From: Blautia massiliensis (ex Durand et al. 2017)
Lineage (GTDB): Bacteria; Bacillota; Clostridia; Lachnospirales; Lachnospiraceae
Reading direction: 5' to 3'
Length of the DNA: 64,000 bases
Assembly: GCF_001487165.1 (NCBI RefSeq)
Contig: NZ_LN913006.1
Span: 1,573,651 to 1,637,650 of the forward strand
In this document: positions 43,852 through 52,416 of the stretch, in pieces
How positions within the stretch are numbered: position 1 is the stretch's first letter
Layout of the letters: every line of letters begins with the position of its first letter
Notes under the pieces: model-generated
The model's database searches: none
Seen by the model: the letters and a program-made list of their open reading frames with translations, nothing else
What the model was told of the DNA's origin: nothing
Program-made: the position numbers and the translations under genes

Positions 43852-44748
43852 TTATTCCACTACGTCAATCTTTTTACTTCTGTAAACTTCTTTCAACAGC
43901 TCCAGCTGTTTTTCATCAGGTGCTTCAAACATCTGCTGATTCACTCCGACATGTTTTGCTTTTTCAACTCCAAAATCATGATACGGCAAAAATTCCACAC
44001 TCTTGATGTTTCTTCCAAGAGCTGCAAAAAAATCTGCTGTTGCAACAGCATTTTCTATCTCATCATTGATTCCTTTTATAATTGGAAGCCTGATCATGAT
44101 CGGTCTGTAATTCACCAGTTTTTTCAGATTCTCTTTGATCAGGGTATTTTCTGTTCCTGTATATTCTTTATGTTTTTCATTGTCAAACATCTTAAAATCT
44201 ACAAGAAACAGATCTGCACATTCTGTCATTCTGTGTATCACTTTCCAAGGAAAAGCAAGTGCTGTTTCAAAAGCAACTGAAATATGCTCTTTCTGAAGTC
44301 TGTTGCACAAATCATATAGAATCTCTGCCTGCATCATTGGTTCTCCACCGGAAAAAGTAACACCACCTTCTGAAATTTCATAGAGTCTTCTGTCTCTGAG
44401 CAAAAGTTCCGATAATTCTTCAGCAGAATAATAACTTCCTACGATTTCCAATGCTTCTGTGCAGCAAATTTCCACACACTTTCCACACACAGTACAAAGA
44501 GTTCTTTCATAAATATGCTGCCCGTTTTGTATCTGTTGTGCTCCTGAGGGACAGATTTCAATACACTGACCACAGCCAATACATTTATTTTCCGTATAAC
44601 TCAGTATACTTTCCTTTTTCCATGTCTCCGGGTTGTGACACCATTTGCACCGCAAATTACATCCCTGTAAAAATACAGTTGTCCGTATTCCCGGTCCGTC
44701 ATGCAGAGAAAAGTTCTGTATCTGACTTACCAGTAATTTTTGCTTCAT
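43852..44748 (-). CDS. Glycyl radical enzyme activase
   Basis: Radical SAM activating enzyme, 298 residues. The SAM cluster is CNLRCKWC with Cys30, Cys34 and Cys37. An inserted two-cluster ferredoxin domain (CIGCGQCIEICP and CTVCGKCVEICC, about 55-95) marks the dehydratase-type activase class rather than the PFL activase. GGVTFSGGEPMMQAE and LPYHDFGVEKAKHVG also fit. It lies 8 bp after the glycyl radical enzyme gene and would install the glycyl radical on it. Only one glycyl radical enzyme gene is in the window, so the pairing is nearly certain. Confidence 0.95.
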   Translation of the reverse strand: MKQKLLVSQIQNFSLHDGPGIRTTVFLQGCNLRCKWCHNPETWKKESILSYTENKCIGCGQCIEICPSGAQQIQNGQHIYERTLCTVCGKCVEICCTEALEIVGSYYSAEELSELLLRDRRLYEISEGGVTFSGGEPMMQAEILYDLCNRLQKEHISVAFETALAFPWKVIHRMTECADLFLVDFKMFDNEKHKEYTGTENTLIKENLKKLVNYRPIMIRLPIIKGINDEIENAVATADFFAALGRNIKSVEFLPYHDFGVEKAKHVGVNQQMFEAPDEKQLELLKEVYRSKKIDVVE

Positions 44749-44756
44749 TTTACCGC

Positions 44757-46994
44757 TTACCTCTGTGTACGCTGAATTACCTCATTCTGCATTTCCGCAG
44801 TCAATGTATGGAAATATGCACTGTATCCACACACTCTTACTACAATATTTTTATGTGTTTCCGGATTTTTCTGTGCCTCTAAAAGTGCATTCCTGCTGAT
44901 AACATTAAAATCCATAATGCTTCCGCCATTTTCACAGAAGGCCCGCATCACACTTGCAAACAATGACGGCTGCGGAGTTTTATACATCAGTGGAATGTCC
45001 ATATAAATAACTGCCCCACCCGGATATTTCGTGTAATCCATTGTTTTTATTGCATCAAGTAATGCTGCAATATTGATGTTTTCTGTACTTTCACTTGGGT
45101 TAACGCCTCGTGAGAGAGCACTTTCACTTTTTCGTCCATCGGCCGTTGCAATCGTTACATTTTTAAACCAGTTATAAGAATAAAAAGCAAATAATGACGG
45201 CTCAAATTTTCCGCCTCTGTAATTTGCCTGTCCTCCAAGACATTCAGCCAGATCATCCATAACCTTTTTTCCAAATTCTGTAGCATCTTTATCCTTGCAG
45301 AATTTTGGGACTTTATGAAGCAAATATTGTCGAAGGATCTCATCATCTCTGAAGTCTTCTTTCATCGCTTTAAGCAGGTGACCAAATGTCGTAATCTTAT
45401 CTTCATATACTGCCTTCTTTATCGCATATAACGAATCAATTACTGTCCCTGCACCCGCAGCAGCAAAATTATCTGTATTATAGACAGCACCGCCTTCTGA
45501 GACATCTTTTGCCGTCTCAGTACATGATGGCATAGTTGCAGAAAAGAACAACGACGGATTTATTATTTTCCACCATGAACCATATTCGTTATATTTTTTC
45601 ACAAAGAAATTCAGTTCATTTCTATAATTTTCAATTACAATATGATAGAATTCTTCAAAATCGCTCGCATTCGCAGCTGGAATAAATTTAAATCCATCCC
45701 TTTTAAATACGTCATTCCAGTACTCTGGATATAAGGATCCATTTAACATCTGCACAAGATTAAGATAGGTATATGCTCTGCTGTTGACTTCATTAGAAAG
45801 ACAGATTTCCTGGCAGCCACCTGCGACATAAAGTCGACAGTCTTCCAGACTTTTTCCCTGCTTCTGATTTGCTGGAATTATCACATCATCATTAAAGACA
45901 GACAGCACATTCAGACCCATTCCTGCCAATTCACCAACCTGCATCAGAAATTCATCCGGATGCTTTGCCGATATTCTCACCTGTAGTTTCGGATTTGCAA
46001 AATGATATTTTTTATAACTGTTTATGATCATCCTGCTTATGTCATTATAAACAATATTGCCATTTTTATCACATCCGCCTATAATAATATCTGCATTTGT
46101 GCCCCCTGGCAGGTCTGCTTCAAGATCCCATCTTGCATCTGTCATTGATACAAAACAGTCAACCAGTTCCTGCGCCTCATCCGGCGTTATTCGATTATTT
46201 TTCAAATCTCTTTCATAATAACTAATCAGGATTCTGTCCAAATGGCCAATCACAGCAAATCCAAGACCATCTAACGCATTGCACATCTCACGCGTAAACC
46301 AGATTGCACACATTGCTTCATAAAATGTTTCTGCCGGTTCAGATGGAATTCGGCGTGCCGTAACAGCAATCATTTTAAGTGCCTTTACATGTTCCTCATC
46401 GTGTTCTGTTTTCAGCATTTCCTCCGCTTTTTCTGCAAATCTTTCAGAAATTTTTTGCAGACTTCGGCATACATCGACCATACATTTTAAAAAATCCTGC
46501 TGATGATCTGTAAGATTTTTCTCTTCCAGACGCATCATTGCATGTCTGATTATTCCTGATAGACCATATTTCAACACAGTTTCACAATTTGCATAGTGAT
46601 GCGCCGCATCCATAAACTGTGGTCCGTTCATGACACCATATTTTCCGTAGTATCCACTCCATTCTCCATATTCATCTACAAAATCTGGGTATTGCTTCAT
46701 TAGCCAACATCCAATGCCTGGCTGTGGCGGGAACGATGCCGTAACACTGTTCTGTTCTCTTCCTGTATCAATTTCTGCATAAAACGGACTGGATGGAAAA
46801 AGAATCACTTCAGCATCCCTGGCTGCAATTCTGTAGATCCATGTTTTTTTCTGAAAAGAGCTTGCCTTTGGATTTTCTTTCTGGAGGCGGTCCAGTTCTT
46901 CTTCCATTCTGGAAACATCGGTTGGATAATTAGAATATACCTCTTTGGTCTCTTTAAAATATTCTTCTTTATTGAATCGATAACCTGCCATCAT
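44757..46994 (-). CDS. Glycyl radical enzyme, unassigned class
   Basis: PFL-like glycyl radical enzyme, 745 residues. The C-terminal radical loop is RVCGYSAYF with Gly723. The thiyl Cys394 lies in VAGGCQEIC, with Glu396 as the likely base; this GGCQE replaces the GCVEP of glycerol, choline and isethionate enzymes. NDDVIIPANQKQGKSLEDCR matches the dehydratase-type loop before the Cys. SRGVNPSESTENI is also shared with other classes in position. It is shorter than most dehydratases (780-850). The start has GGAGGAACGC. The substrate is inferred from context as a sugar or polyol derivative, with C-O cleavage or dehydration likely. Confident as family, not as reaction. Confidence 0.93.
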   Translation of the reverse strand: MMAGYRFNKEEYFKETKEVYSNYPTDVSRMEEELDRLQKENPKASSFQKKTWIYRIAARDAEVILFPSSPFYAEIDTGREQNSVTASFPPQPGIGCWLMKQYPDFVDEYGEWSGYYGKYGVMNGPQFMDAAHHYANCETVLKYGLSGIIRHAMMRLEEKNLTDHQQDFLKCMVDVCRSLQKISERFAEKAEEMLKTEHDEEHVKALKMIAVTARRIPSEPAETFYEAMCAIWFTREMCNALDGLGFAVIGHLDRILISYYERDLKNNRITPDEAQELVDCFVSMTDARWDLEADLPGGTNADIIIGGCDKNGNIVYNDISRMIINSYKKYHFANPKLQVRISAKHPDEFLMQVGELAGMGLNVLSVFNDDVIIPANQKQGKSLEDCRLYVAGGCQEICLSNEVNSRAYTYLNLVQMLNGSLYPEYWNDVFKRDGFKFIPAANASDFEEFYHIVIENYRNELNFFVKKYNEYGSWWKIINPSLFFSATMPSCTETAKDVSEGGAVYNTDNFAAAGAGTVIDSLYAIKKAVYEDKITTFGHLLKAMKEDFRDDEILRQYLLHKVPKFCKDKDATEFGKKVMDDLAECLGGQANYRGGKFEPSLFAFYSYNWFKNVTIATADGRKSESALSRGVNPSESTENINIAALLDAIKTMDYTKYPGGAVIYMDIPLMYKTPQPSLFASVMRAFCENGGSIMDFNVISRNALLEAQKNPETHKNIVVRVCGYSAYFHTLTAEMQNEVIQRTQR

Positions 46995-47013
46995 GCGTTC
47001 CTCCTGAGTTGCC

Positions 47014-48039
47014 TTAAAAATTTAAAACTACCTTCAATGCAGTTCTGTCTTTTACTGCCTGAAATCCTTTTTCATAATCATCTATTGAAAATCTATGTGT
47101 CACAAATAAATCGATGTCTATTTTCCCATCCATAATCGCATCACAAACCGGCTTATGTACTTCTGCTTCTACCTCAGGCACCGGCCACTGCACATACTGA
47201 ATATTGAAATTCCTGAGTTCCGGTAATGGTACATTCAGATTTTCTCCGCTTTTTAAGCCATATACAGCAATTGTCCCTGTCTCTTTAATATAGTCCAGAC
47301 ACTGCGTGATTGTCTGATTTGATCCAATCGTATCTATACAGATATCGGACTTTCTGTCAAACAGATCAGAAGCTTTTTTCTTTTCTTCTTCGTCTTTGTT
47401 AAGAAATGTACCTGCTGCTCCCAGTTTTTCTGCTGTTTCCAGCTTGTCTCTGTGATTTCCCAGGACATAAATCTCCTGAATTCCCATCAGTTTTGCACAG
47501 CTTAGAAAAGCAAGCGCAACCGGTCCGTCTCCGAGTATGACCATCTTCTTTTTATCTTCAACGCCGATTCTTTTTAATGCACTGTATGTTTCCTTTAAAG
47601 TTATCAGCATAGAAGCAGCTTCTGCCTGCATTCCTTCCGGGCACACCTGCTGTGTAATTCCAAGATTAATATCTTTTACATCGGCCTGGTCTGCCATGGC
47701 TGCTTTATAATCTTTTACAATTCCATATTCAGCAAATCCGCCCCAAGCGCTGGAAAATTTCTCATTATCCGGTTGTCCTGCCCTGACTACAAGATCTCCC
47801 ACTTTAAAAGAAGTAACTTTTTTGCCAATTTTAACAACTCTTCCTGCATCTTCGTGTCCTAAAACCGCCGGATATCTCGTTACTTCTCTGACTTTTCCTC
47901 CAATAACTCCCAGATCCGTTCCGTTACAGATCATACAGCATTCATTTTTTACCAGTGCTTCATACTCTCCGATCTCCGGAATCGGAAGCTTTTCTTCCAG
48001 GTACAGTTTATTGTCTTCTGTTACCACTAAACCTTTCAT
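47014..48039 (-). CDS. Zinc-type alcohol/sugar dehydrogenase (MDR family)
   Basis: Medium-chain dehydrogenase, 341 residues. Catalytic zinc ligands are Cys38 in MICNGTDLG, His62 and Glu63 in GHEDAG. The Rossmann motif is VILGDGPVALAFLS, and the nucleotide-binding region continues LGNHRDKLETAEKLGAAG. The structural-zinc loop with four closely spaced Cys is absent after the catalytic site, unlike many alcohol dehydrogenases. It follows the permease genes and precedes the glycyl radical enzyme by 19 bp. It may oxidise an imported polyol or reduce an aldehyde or ketone product. Direction and substrate are unknown. Confidence 0.92.
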   Translation of the reverse strand: MKGLVVTEDNKLYLEEKLPIPEIGEYEALVKNECCMICNGTDLGVIGGKVREVTRYPAVLGHEDAGRVVKIGKKVTSFKVGDLVVRAGQPDNEKFSSAWGGFAEYGIVKDYKAAMADQADVKDINLGITQQVCPEGMQAEAASMLITLKETYSALKRIGVEDKKKMVILGDGPVALAFLSCAKLMGIQEIYVLGNHRDKLETAEKLGAAGTFLNKDEEEKKKASDLFDRKSDICIDTIGSNQTITQCLDYIKETGTIAVYGLKSGENLNVPLPELRNFNIQYVQWPVPEVEAEVHKPVCDAIMDGKIDIDLFVTHRFSIDDYEKGFQAVKDRTALKVVLNF

Positions 48040-48056
48040 AACTGATCTCCTTTTTA

Positions 48057-48905
48057 CTATTTAATGCCGGTTGCAGCTACAGACTGCATAAAATATTTCT
48101 GGAATGCAAAAAACAGAATCAGAACAGGAATCATTCCAATCACGATAACACCCATGATCAGATTCCATGTCGGCTGTTTGATTACAGATGCGCCACAGAT
48201 TGAACTTATTCCCAATGTTACTGTCCATTTGCCTTCACTTCTGACGGATAACAACATCCAGATCAGATTATTCCACGCAGAAATAAATGTATAAATTCCT
48301 AATGTTGTCATACTTGATTTCGTATTTGGCAGTAAGATCTTCCAGAATATCTGGAAATGATTTGCTCCATCAATTTTTGCTGCTTCATCCAGTTGCTTCG
48401 GTATTCCCATATAAAACTGGCGCATAAGAAATGTTCCAAACGGAATGGACCATGCTACCTGCGGAAGTATCATCCCCATATATGTATCCAGCATATTGAG
48501 ATTTCTACACAGATTATAAGACGGAATCAGTCTTACAGTAATCGGAATCATCATCGTTGACAAATAAAGAATAAAAACAATATTTCTGCCTTTGAACTCA
48601 AGTCTGGTAAATACATATGCAGCTAAACTACAGAGGAAAATAGTAAGTGCGGTCACTGCTATCGCAACAATAAATGAATTAAAAAAGCACTTGGGAAAAT
48701 CCAGCAGCTGCCATGCTTTTGTAAAATTCTCCCATTGCGCTGCTTTCGGCAAAATTCTTCCAACACTTGTTGCAAGATCTGTATCCGATTTCAATGCAGT
48801 AGATAATATATAAACAAATGGAAACAGCATGATTACTACAAATGCAGCTATAATTACCCAGATTAAGCTGTCTCCCAGAATTTTATTTCTTAATTTTCTG
48901 GTCAT
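48057..48905 (-). CDS. Carbohydrate ABC transporter permease, MalG/MsmG type
   Basis: Inner-membrane permease, 282 residues with about six helices. The EAA loop is MGIPKQLDEAAKIDGANHFQIFWKILLPNTKSS, where it meets the ATPase. The start at 48905 has AAGGGAGAAG upstream; an alternative start at 48935 would overlap the previous gene by 14 bases. The MalG-type second permease commonly follows the MalF-type, as here. No ATP-binding subunit is encoded in the operon, so a shared MsmX/UgpC-type ATPase must be used. Confidence 0.94.
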   Translation of the reverse strand: MTRKLRNKILGDSLIWVIIAAFVVIMLFPFVYILSTALKSDTDLATSVGRILPKAAQWENFTKAWQLLDFPKCFFNSFIVAIAVTALTIFLCSLAAYVFTRLEFKGRNIVFILYLSTMMIPITVRLIPSYNLCRNLNMLDTYMGMILPQVAWSIPFGTFLMRQFYMGIPKQLDEAAKIDGANHFQIFWKILLPNTKSSMTTLGIYTFISAWNNLIWMLLSVRSEGKWTVTLGISSICGASVIKQPTWNLIMGVIVIGMIPVLILFFAFQKYFMQSVAATGIK

Positions 48906-48921
48906 AATCTCTTCTCCCTTC

Positions 48922-49821
48922 TCAATCTTTGTCACTTGTCAACTTTAACTGTACAACCGAAATAATAATCGAAAGAATAAAGATAAATACTGCCATTGTA
49001 CAGGAATATCCCATTTTCAAAGATGAGAAAGCAGTCTTATATAATGTCAGCCCAGTTAAATACGTACTTGTTCCAGGTCCACCATTTGTCATCGTATAAA
49101 CAAGATCAAATTCCTGGAACGTACCGATTACACACATGAGAATAATATATGTAAGAACTGGTTTCAGCTGCGGCAATGTAATATAAACAAATTTATGCCA
49201 TGCATTTGCACCGTCCAGATCTGCCGCTTCAAAAAATTCCTGCGAAATTTCCAGACGTCCTGCAACAACCATAACCATGTAATATCCTGCCCATCTCCAG
49301 ATTGTTACGATTGCCATAGAACCCAGTGCAATCTTGCCATCTGTCAGCCAGCCAATTTTTTCGAATCCCAATACACTCAGGAAGTTATTGATAACACCAT
49401 AATTCGTTCCCATCAGATATCTCCATGCAACACCGGTTGCAACCAGAGAAAGTGCACATGGTAAAAAGAAACTGCCTCTGATAAATTTCGAAATAACTTC
49501 ACTTTTATTATTTGCAAACAACACAAGTTCACACATAATGATAGAAAAAATGACAATTGGCGGAACATTCATCAGGATATACTTGATCGTGTTGCCCAGA
49601 CTTGTCCACCAGAGTTTATCTTTCAGCAGATTTTGATAATTCTCTAATCCTGTAAATATCTTACCTTTTAATGGATTCCAGTCATAAAATGACATGTGGA
49701 TGGAATCTACCATTGGCCAAAATACAAACAATCCCAGCAAAATCAGGGACGGCAACAGAAACAAAACAGCAATCCGCCAGTCTCCTTTTTTACGTTTTAC
49801 TACTGTTTTTGCGTTACTCAC
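48922..49821 (-). CDS. Carbohydrate ABC transporter permease, MalF/MsmF type
   Basis: Inner-membrane permease, 299 residues, about six helices. The first helix is FLLPSLILLGLFVFWPMVDS, and the EAA loop is FFEAADLDGANAWHKFVYITLPQLKP. It starts with ATG after GGAGGGATTCATG-type sequence, 68 bp from the binding-protein gene. It pairs with the following permease to form the sugar channel. Family and role are firm; specificity is not. Confidence 0.94.
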   Translation of the reverse strand: MSNAKTVVKRKKGDWRIAVLFLLPSLILLGLFVFWPMVDSIHMSFYDWNPLKGKIFTGLENYQNLLKDKLWWTSLGNTIKYILMNVPPIVIFSIIMCELVLFANNKSEVISKFIRGSFFLPCALSLVATGVAWRYLMGTNYGVINNFLSVLGFEKIGWLTDGKIALGSMAIVTIWRWAGYYMVMVVAGRLEISQEFFEAADLDGANAWHKFVYITLPQLKPVLTYIILMCVIGTFQEFDLVYTMTNGGPGTSTYLTGLTLYKTAFSSLKMGYSCTMAVFIFILSIIISVVQLKLTSDKD

Positions 49822-49889
49822 ATGAATCCCTCCTAGTTAAATCCAAGGGATGATACAGAGTATTTTCCATATCATCCTTTTATTCTTAG

Positions 49890-51161
49890 TTACTGAGCAA
49901 GTAAACCATTTAACTGATCTGCCATGCTATCCAGCGTACTCTTGATATCAGCATCATTATGCCAGATTTCATCAAAATACTGTCCAATGATCGTCTGCTG
50001 GTCTGCAAATGTTTCTGTAAGGTCAATATATCCTGCATATTTCAGTCCTGTATTAAACAATTTCATATCATGGTTTTCGTCAAACATAGATACGGAAAGA
50101 TCTGCCTGAGACTTTCTTACTGCAATCTGTGGAGATGTATTATCTTCAAGATATAATGCAAGCCCCTCTTCGCTGGTCAGATATTTAATAAACTTTTCTG
50201 CTGCTTCCGGGTTTTCACAGCTGCTTGAAATGCCAATACCATTCAGGAAAAGTACTTCTGCCTGTGTACCATCATTTGCACGTGGCGCATTCATTGCTTT
50301 CCAGTTTACATCGTCCTGAAGATATGTTGAATTCCAGAGAGCCACACGACACATAGCAATCTGACCCGCATTAAATTTTGTAATCAGTGCATCATAACCG
50401 TCTCCCAGTTTTTCTATTGCCGGCACATAACCTTCATCTACAAGACTCTTGACATATTCGAAAGCCGCAACGGTTTCATCTGAATTCCATCCACAGGTTT
50501 CATCATCATTCAAGTAGCTTCCACCAGCTTCTGTAATCCATGGATACATAGTATCGATTGCGGAAGACAGATCATTGATAATTGTCGGATATTCGATTCC
50601 AAGTTCATCTTTGTGTTCCATTAATGTTTTACATGCATCTGTAAACTCATCCCATGTAAATCCATCTTCCGGAACTTCAATTCCACACTTGTCAAACATA
50701 TCGACGTTGTAAACCCATCCATAATTTCCTCCGTCCAATGGAAGTGAATACCAGTCACCATCATATGTACAATAGTTTTCTGCAGCATCCCAGAAATCAT
50801 CAAATTTATATTCTGTATCTGCTTTCAGTGCATCTACATCGAATTTCTGTAATGCCCCGGCATTTGCAAGAATCTGTGTAGTTCCTGTATTACAGTTGAT
50901 AAGATCCGGAAGGTCACCCGCTGTAGCTTCTGTCAAAATTTTAGTTGCATAATCTGATACTTCTTCAAAATTAATTTCAATATCCGGATTTTCCTTTTCA
51001 AAAGCTTCGACAACTTTCTGATATTTATCATAGCTGTCATAGCTCTGCCAGTTTAATGTAATTTTATCCCCGGAATCTCCCTTGGCAGCCATTACATCCA
51101 CCCCACTACCAACTGGTACCATACATGCTGTTAATGCAAGTGCAATTACCTTTTTCTTCAT
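49890..51161 (-). CDS. Sugar-binding lipoprotein of the ABC transporter
   Basis: Extracellular solute-binding protein family 1, 423 residues. The signal begins MKKKVIALALTAC with a lipobox LTAC and Cys13 as the probable lipid-anchored residue. The mature part has the usual sugar-binder features: LNWQSYDSYDKYQKVVEAFEKENP, SLPLDGGNYGWVYN, KFNAGQIAMCRVALWNST, PEAAEKFIKYLTSEEG. The start at 51161 follows GGGAGAAC; an upstream in-frame start adds 11 polar residues before the signal and is unlikely. It is the first gene of the operon and is controlled by the promoter and operator at 51198-51256. Confidence 0.94.
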   Translation of the reverse strand: MKKKVIALALTACMVPVGSGVDVMAAKGDSGDKITLNWQSYDSYDKYQKVVEAFEKENPDIEINFEEVSDYATKILTEATAGDLPDLINCNTGTTQILANAGALQKFDVDALKADTEYKFDDFWDAAENYCTYDGDWYSLPLDGGNYGWVYNVDMFDKCGIEVPEDGFTWDEFTDACKTLMEHKDELGIEYPTIINDLSSAIDTMYPWITEAGGSYLNDDETCGWNSDETVAAFEYVKSLVDEGYVPAIEKLGDGYDALITKFNAGQIAMCRVALWNSTYLQDDVNWKAMNAPRANDGTQAEVLFLNGIGISSSCENPEAAEKFIKYLTSEEGLALYLEDNTSPQIAVRKSQADLSVSMFDENHDMKLFNTGLKYAGYIDLTETFADQQTIIGQYFDEIWHNDADIKSTLDSMADQLNGLLAQ

Positions 51162-51197
51162 TTTGTTCTCCCTTCGTATTGTGACTTTTTCCATATG

Positions 51198-51210
51198 TCA
51201 ACCGGTTTCA
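51198..51210 (-). promoter_or_regulatory. Probable LacI-family operator
   Basis: AACCGGTT (51200-51207) is a perfect palindrome with a central CG, the hallmark of LacI-family sites. It lies about 20 bases downstream of the -10 box, so bound repressor would block transcription. The cognate lacI gene closes the same cluster. Confidence 0.65.
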
Positions 51211-51227
51211 TATTGTTTGTTTTTTTT

Positions 51228-51256
51228 AATATATCATTTAATTTTTATTTTGTAAA
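51228..51256 (-). promoter_or_regulatory. Promoter of the sugar operon
   Basis: On the minus strand TTTACA at 51256-51251 and TATATT at 51233-51228 are spaced 17 bases, in very AT-rich DNA upstream of the binding-protein gene. Confidence 0.7.
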
Positions 51257-51344
51257 TATGCTTTTTTCATTTCATGCATTATGTATGGTTTTATCAAATT
51301 ATTTTTGTATATTATTCACAATTTCGCGGTTTTTAAAGAATATA

Positions 51345-51408
51345 AAAAGCCCCTACAATGCCTTTCGACACCATAGGAGCTTTCTCAGCAATTTCTCTTT
51401 ATTCTATT
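51345..51408. repeat. Direct repeat B at the right end of the sugar island
   Basis: Partner of the repeat at 37749-37811, estimated about 80 percent identical in the same orientation. It forms an imperfect hairpin (AGCCCCTACAATG/CACCATAGGAGCT) that may terminate the GNAT gene. Confidence 0.7.
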
Positions 51409-51458
51409 TTTTACATTGATTGCCATTATGATTTTCCTTTTTATTTCGTAAGCTAAAA

Positions 51459-51983
51459 TCAGTTCAGAATACTATCCATCTCATGCCAGGCTTCTCCGCC
51501 CCACACAGAATCGCCGATCCCATGGTCTTTAAAGCCAAATTTCTTATACATCTCAACCTTATCCGGGAGGCAGGTCAGGATCAGCTTCTTTCTTCCCCTG
51601 GCGCGCTCTCTTTCCTTATATTGTTCCATCAGTTTTCTTGCCAGCCCCTGGTGTTGGTACTCTGGGAGCACATCCAGCCCAAGAAGCATAATGTTTACGC
51701 CCTCCGGATCATGTAGATTCGCATCTGTAAAAAAGTCATCTGTCAGATGTTCTCTGTCTGTTGCAAGTCCGTTAAGAAAACCTGCAATCTTGCCTGTCTC
51801 CCGATCCACAACAACCAGAAAAAGATCCGATGCTTTTTTTATTCGTGACTCCATATGTTCATAAGTACACGCTTCATTTGGCGGAAAACAGATGCTTTCA
51901 ATCTCTGCAGCCTGTTCAATTTCATCCTTATGAATGTTTCTGAATTCATATTTTTCATGTATTACTTTGCTGTTCTGTTTCAT
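51459..51983 (-). CDS. GNAT-family N-acetyltransferase
   Basis: Acetyl-CoA-dependent acetyltransferase, 174 residues. The GNAT core has EYEFRNI...AAEIESICFPPNEACTYE, the strand MLLGLDVLPEYQHQGLARKLMEQY with the acetyl-CoA loop (QHQGLA), and GFKDHGIGDSVWGG near the end. The acceptor is not predictable from sequence; similarity to aralkylamine-type acetyltransferases is possible. The start at 51983 follows AGGAGAGGG. It lies between the sugar operon and the XRE gene, with repeat B just past its stop. Confidence 0.88.
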   Translation of the reverse strand: MKQNSKVIHEKYEFRNIHKDEIEQAAEIESICFPPNEACTYEHMESRIKKASDLFLVVVDRETGKIAGFLNGLATDREHLTDDFFTDANLHDPEGVNIMLLGLDVLPEYQHQGLARKLMEQYKERERARGRKKLILTCLPDKVEMYKKFGFKDHGIGDSVWGGEAWHEMDSILN

Positions 51984-52077
51984 CAATCCCTCTCCTGCTC
52001 ATGACAGGTCAATACTGTTATGCTGATCACCTGCTACTATTTTAATATCTGTTTTACATTGTAACATATTTTGTCCC

Positions 52078-52197
52078 TCACCACATGTAAATAATACCAG
52101 CCGACTGGATTACTTCCTGATTTACTTCTCTCAAAAGATCCACTATCTGTTTATCTGATAGTCCATTTAGTTCTATGTCTGAAGATTCTTCTTTCAT
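52078..52197 (-). CDS. Micro-ORF b, 39 residues
   Basis: A small frame reading MKEESSDIELNGLSDKQI and ending SAGIIYMW. It starts 11 bases past micro-ORF a and lacks a clear ribosome binding site, so coding is doubtful. No family is recognised. Its position next to an XRE regulator and another small ORF on the same strand is the only support. Confidence 0.35.
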   Translation of the reverse strand: MKEESSDIELNGLSDKQIVDLLREVNQEVIQSAGIIYMW

Positions 52198-52208
52198 AGT
52201 TTCTTCAT

Positions 52209-52370
52209 CTAGTCAAGCATGTCCTTCATCTTATCATATGATCTCTGACGGTCTGCCAGCGCCTCCTCCAATGAAACATTCTGGTATACATCTTTGACCT
52301 GCTCTTTCGTCCAGATATCACCCATTTTACCTGTTTCTCTGATAAAGTTGTTTATTTCCTTATCTTTCAT
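52209..52370 (-). CDS. Micro-ORF a, 53 residues
   Basis: A small acidic/charged protein that starts MKDKEINNFIRETGKMG and ends RQRSYDKMKDMLD. AAAGGAG lies nine bases upstream, strongly supporting translation. No family is recognised and no Cys or membrane segment is present. It follows the XRE regulator gene by 46 bp on the same strand, so the two are probably co-transcribed. A small antitoxin-like or regulator-partner role is conceivable, but no evidence shows it. Confidence 0.65.
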   Translation of the reverse strand: MKDKEINNFIRETGKMGDIWTKEQVKDVYQNVSLEEALADRQRSYDKMKDMLD

Positions 52371-52416
52371 GCTTTCCTTCTCCTTTACTTATTCTTTTTT
52401 ATAAGTATAGTTCTTT

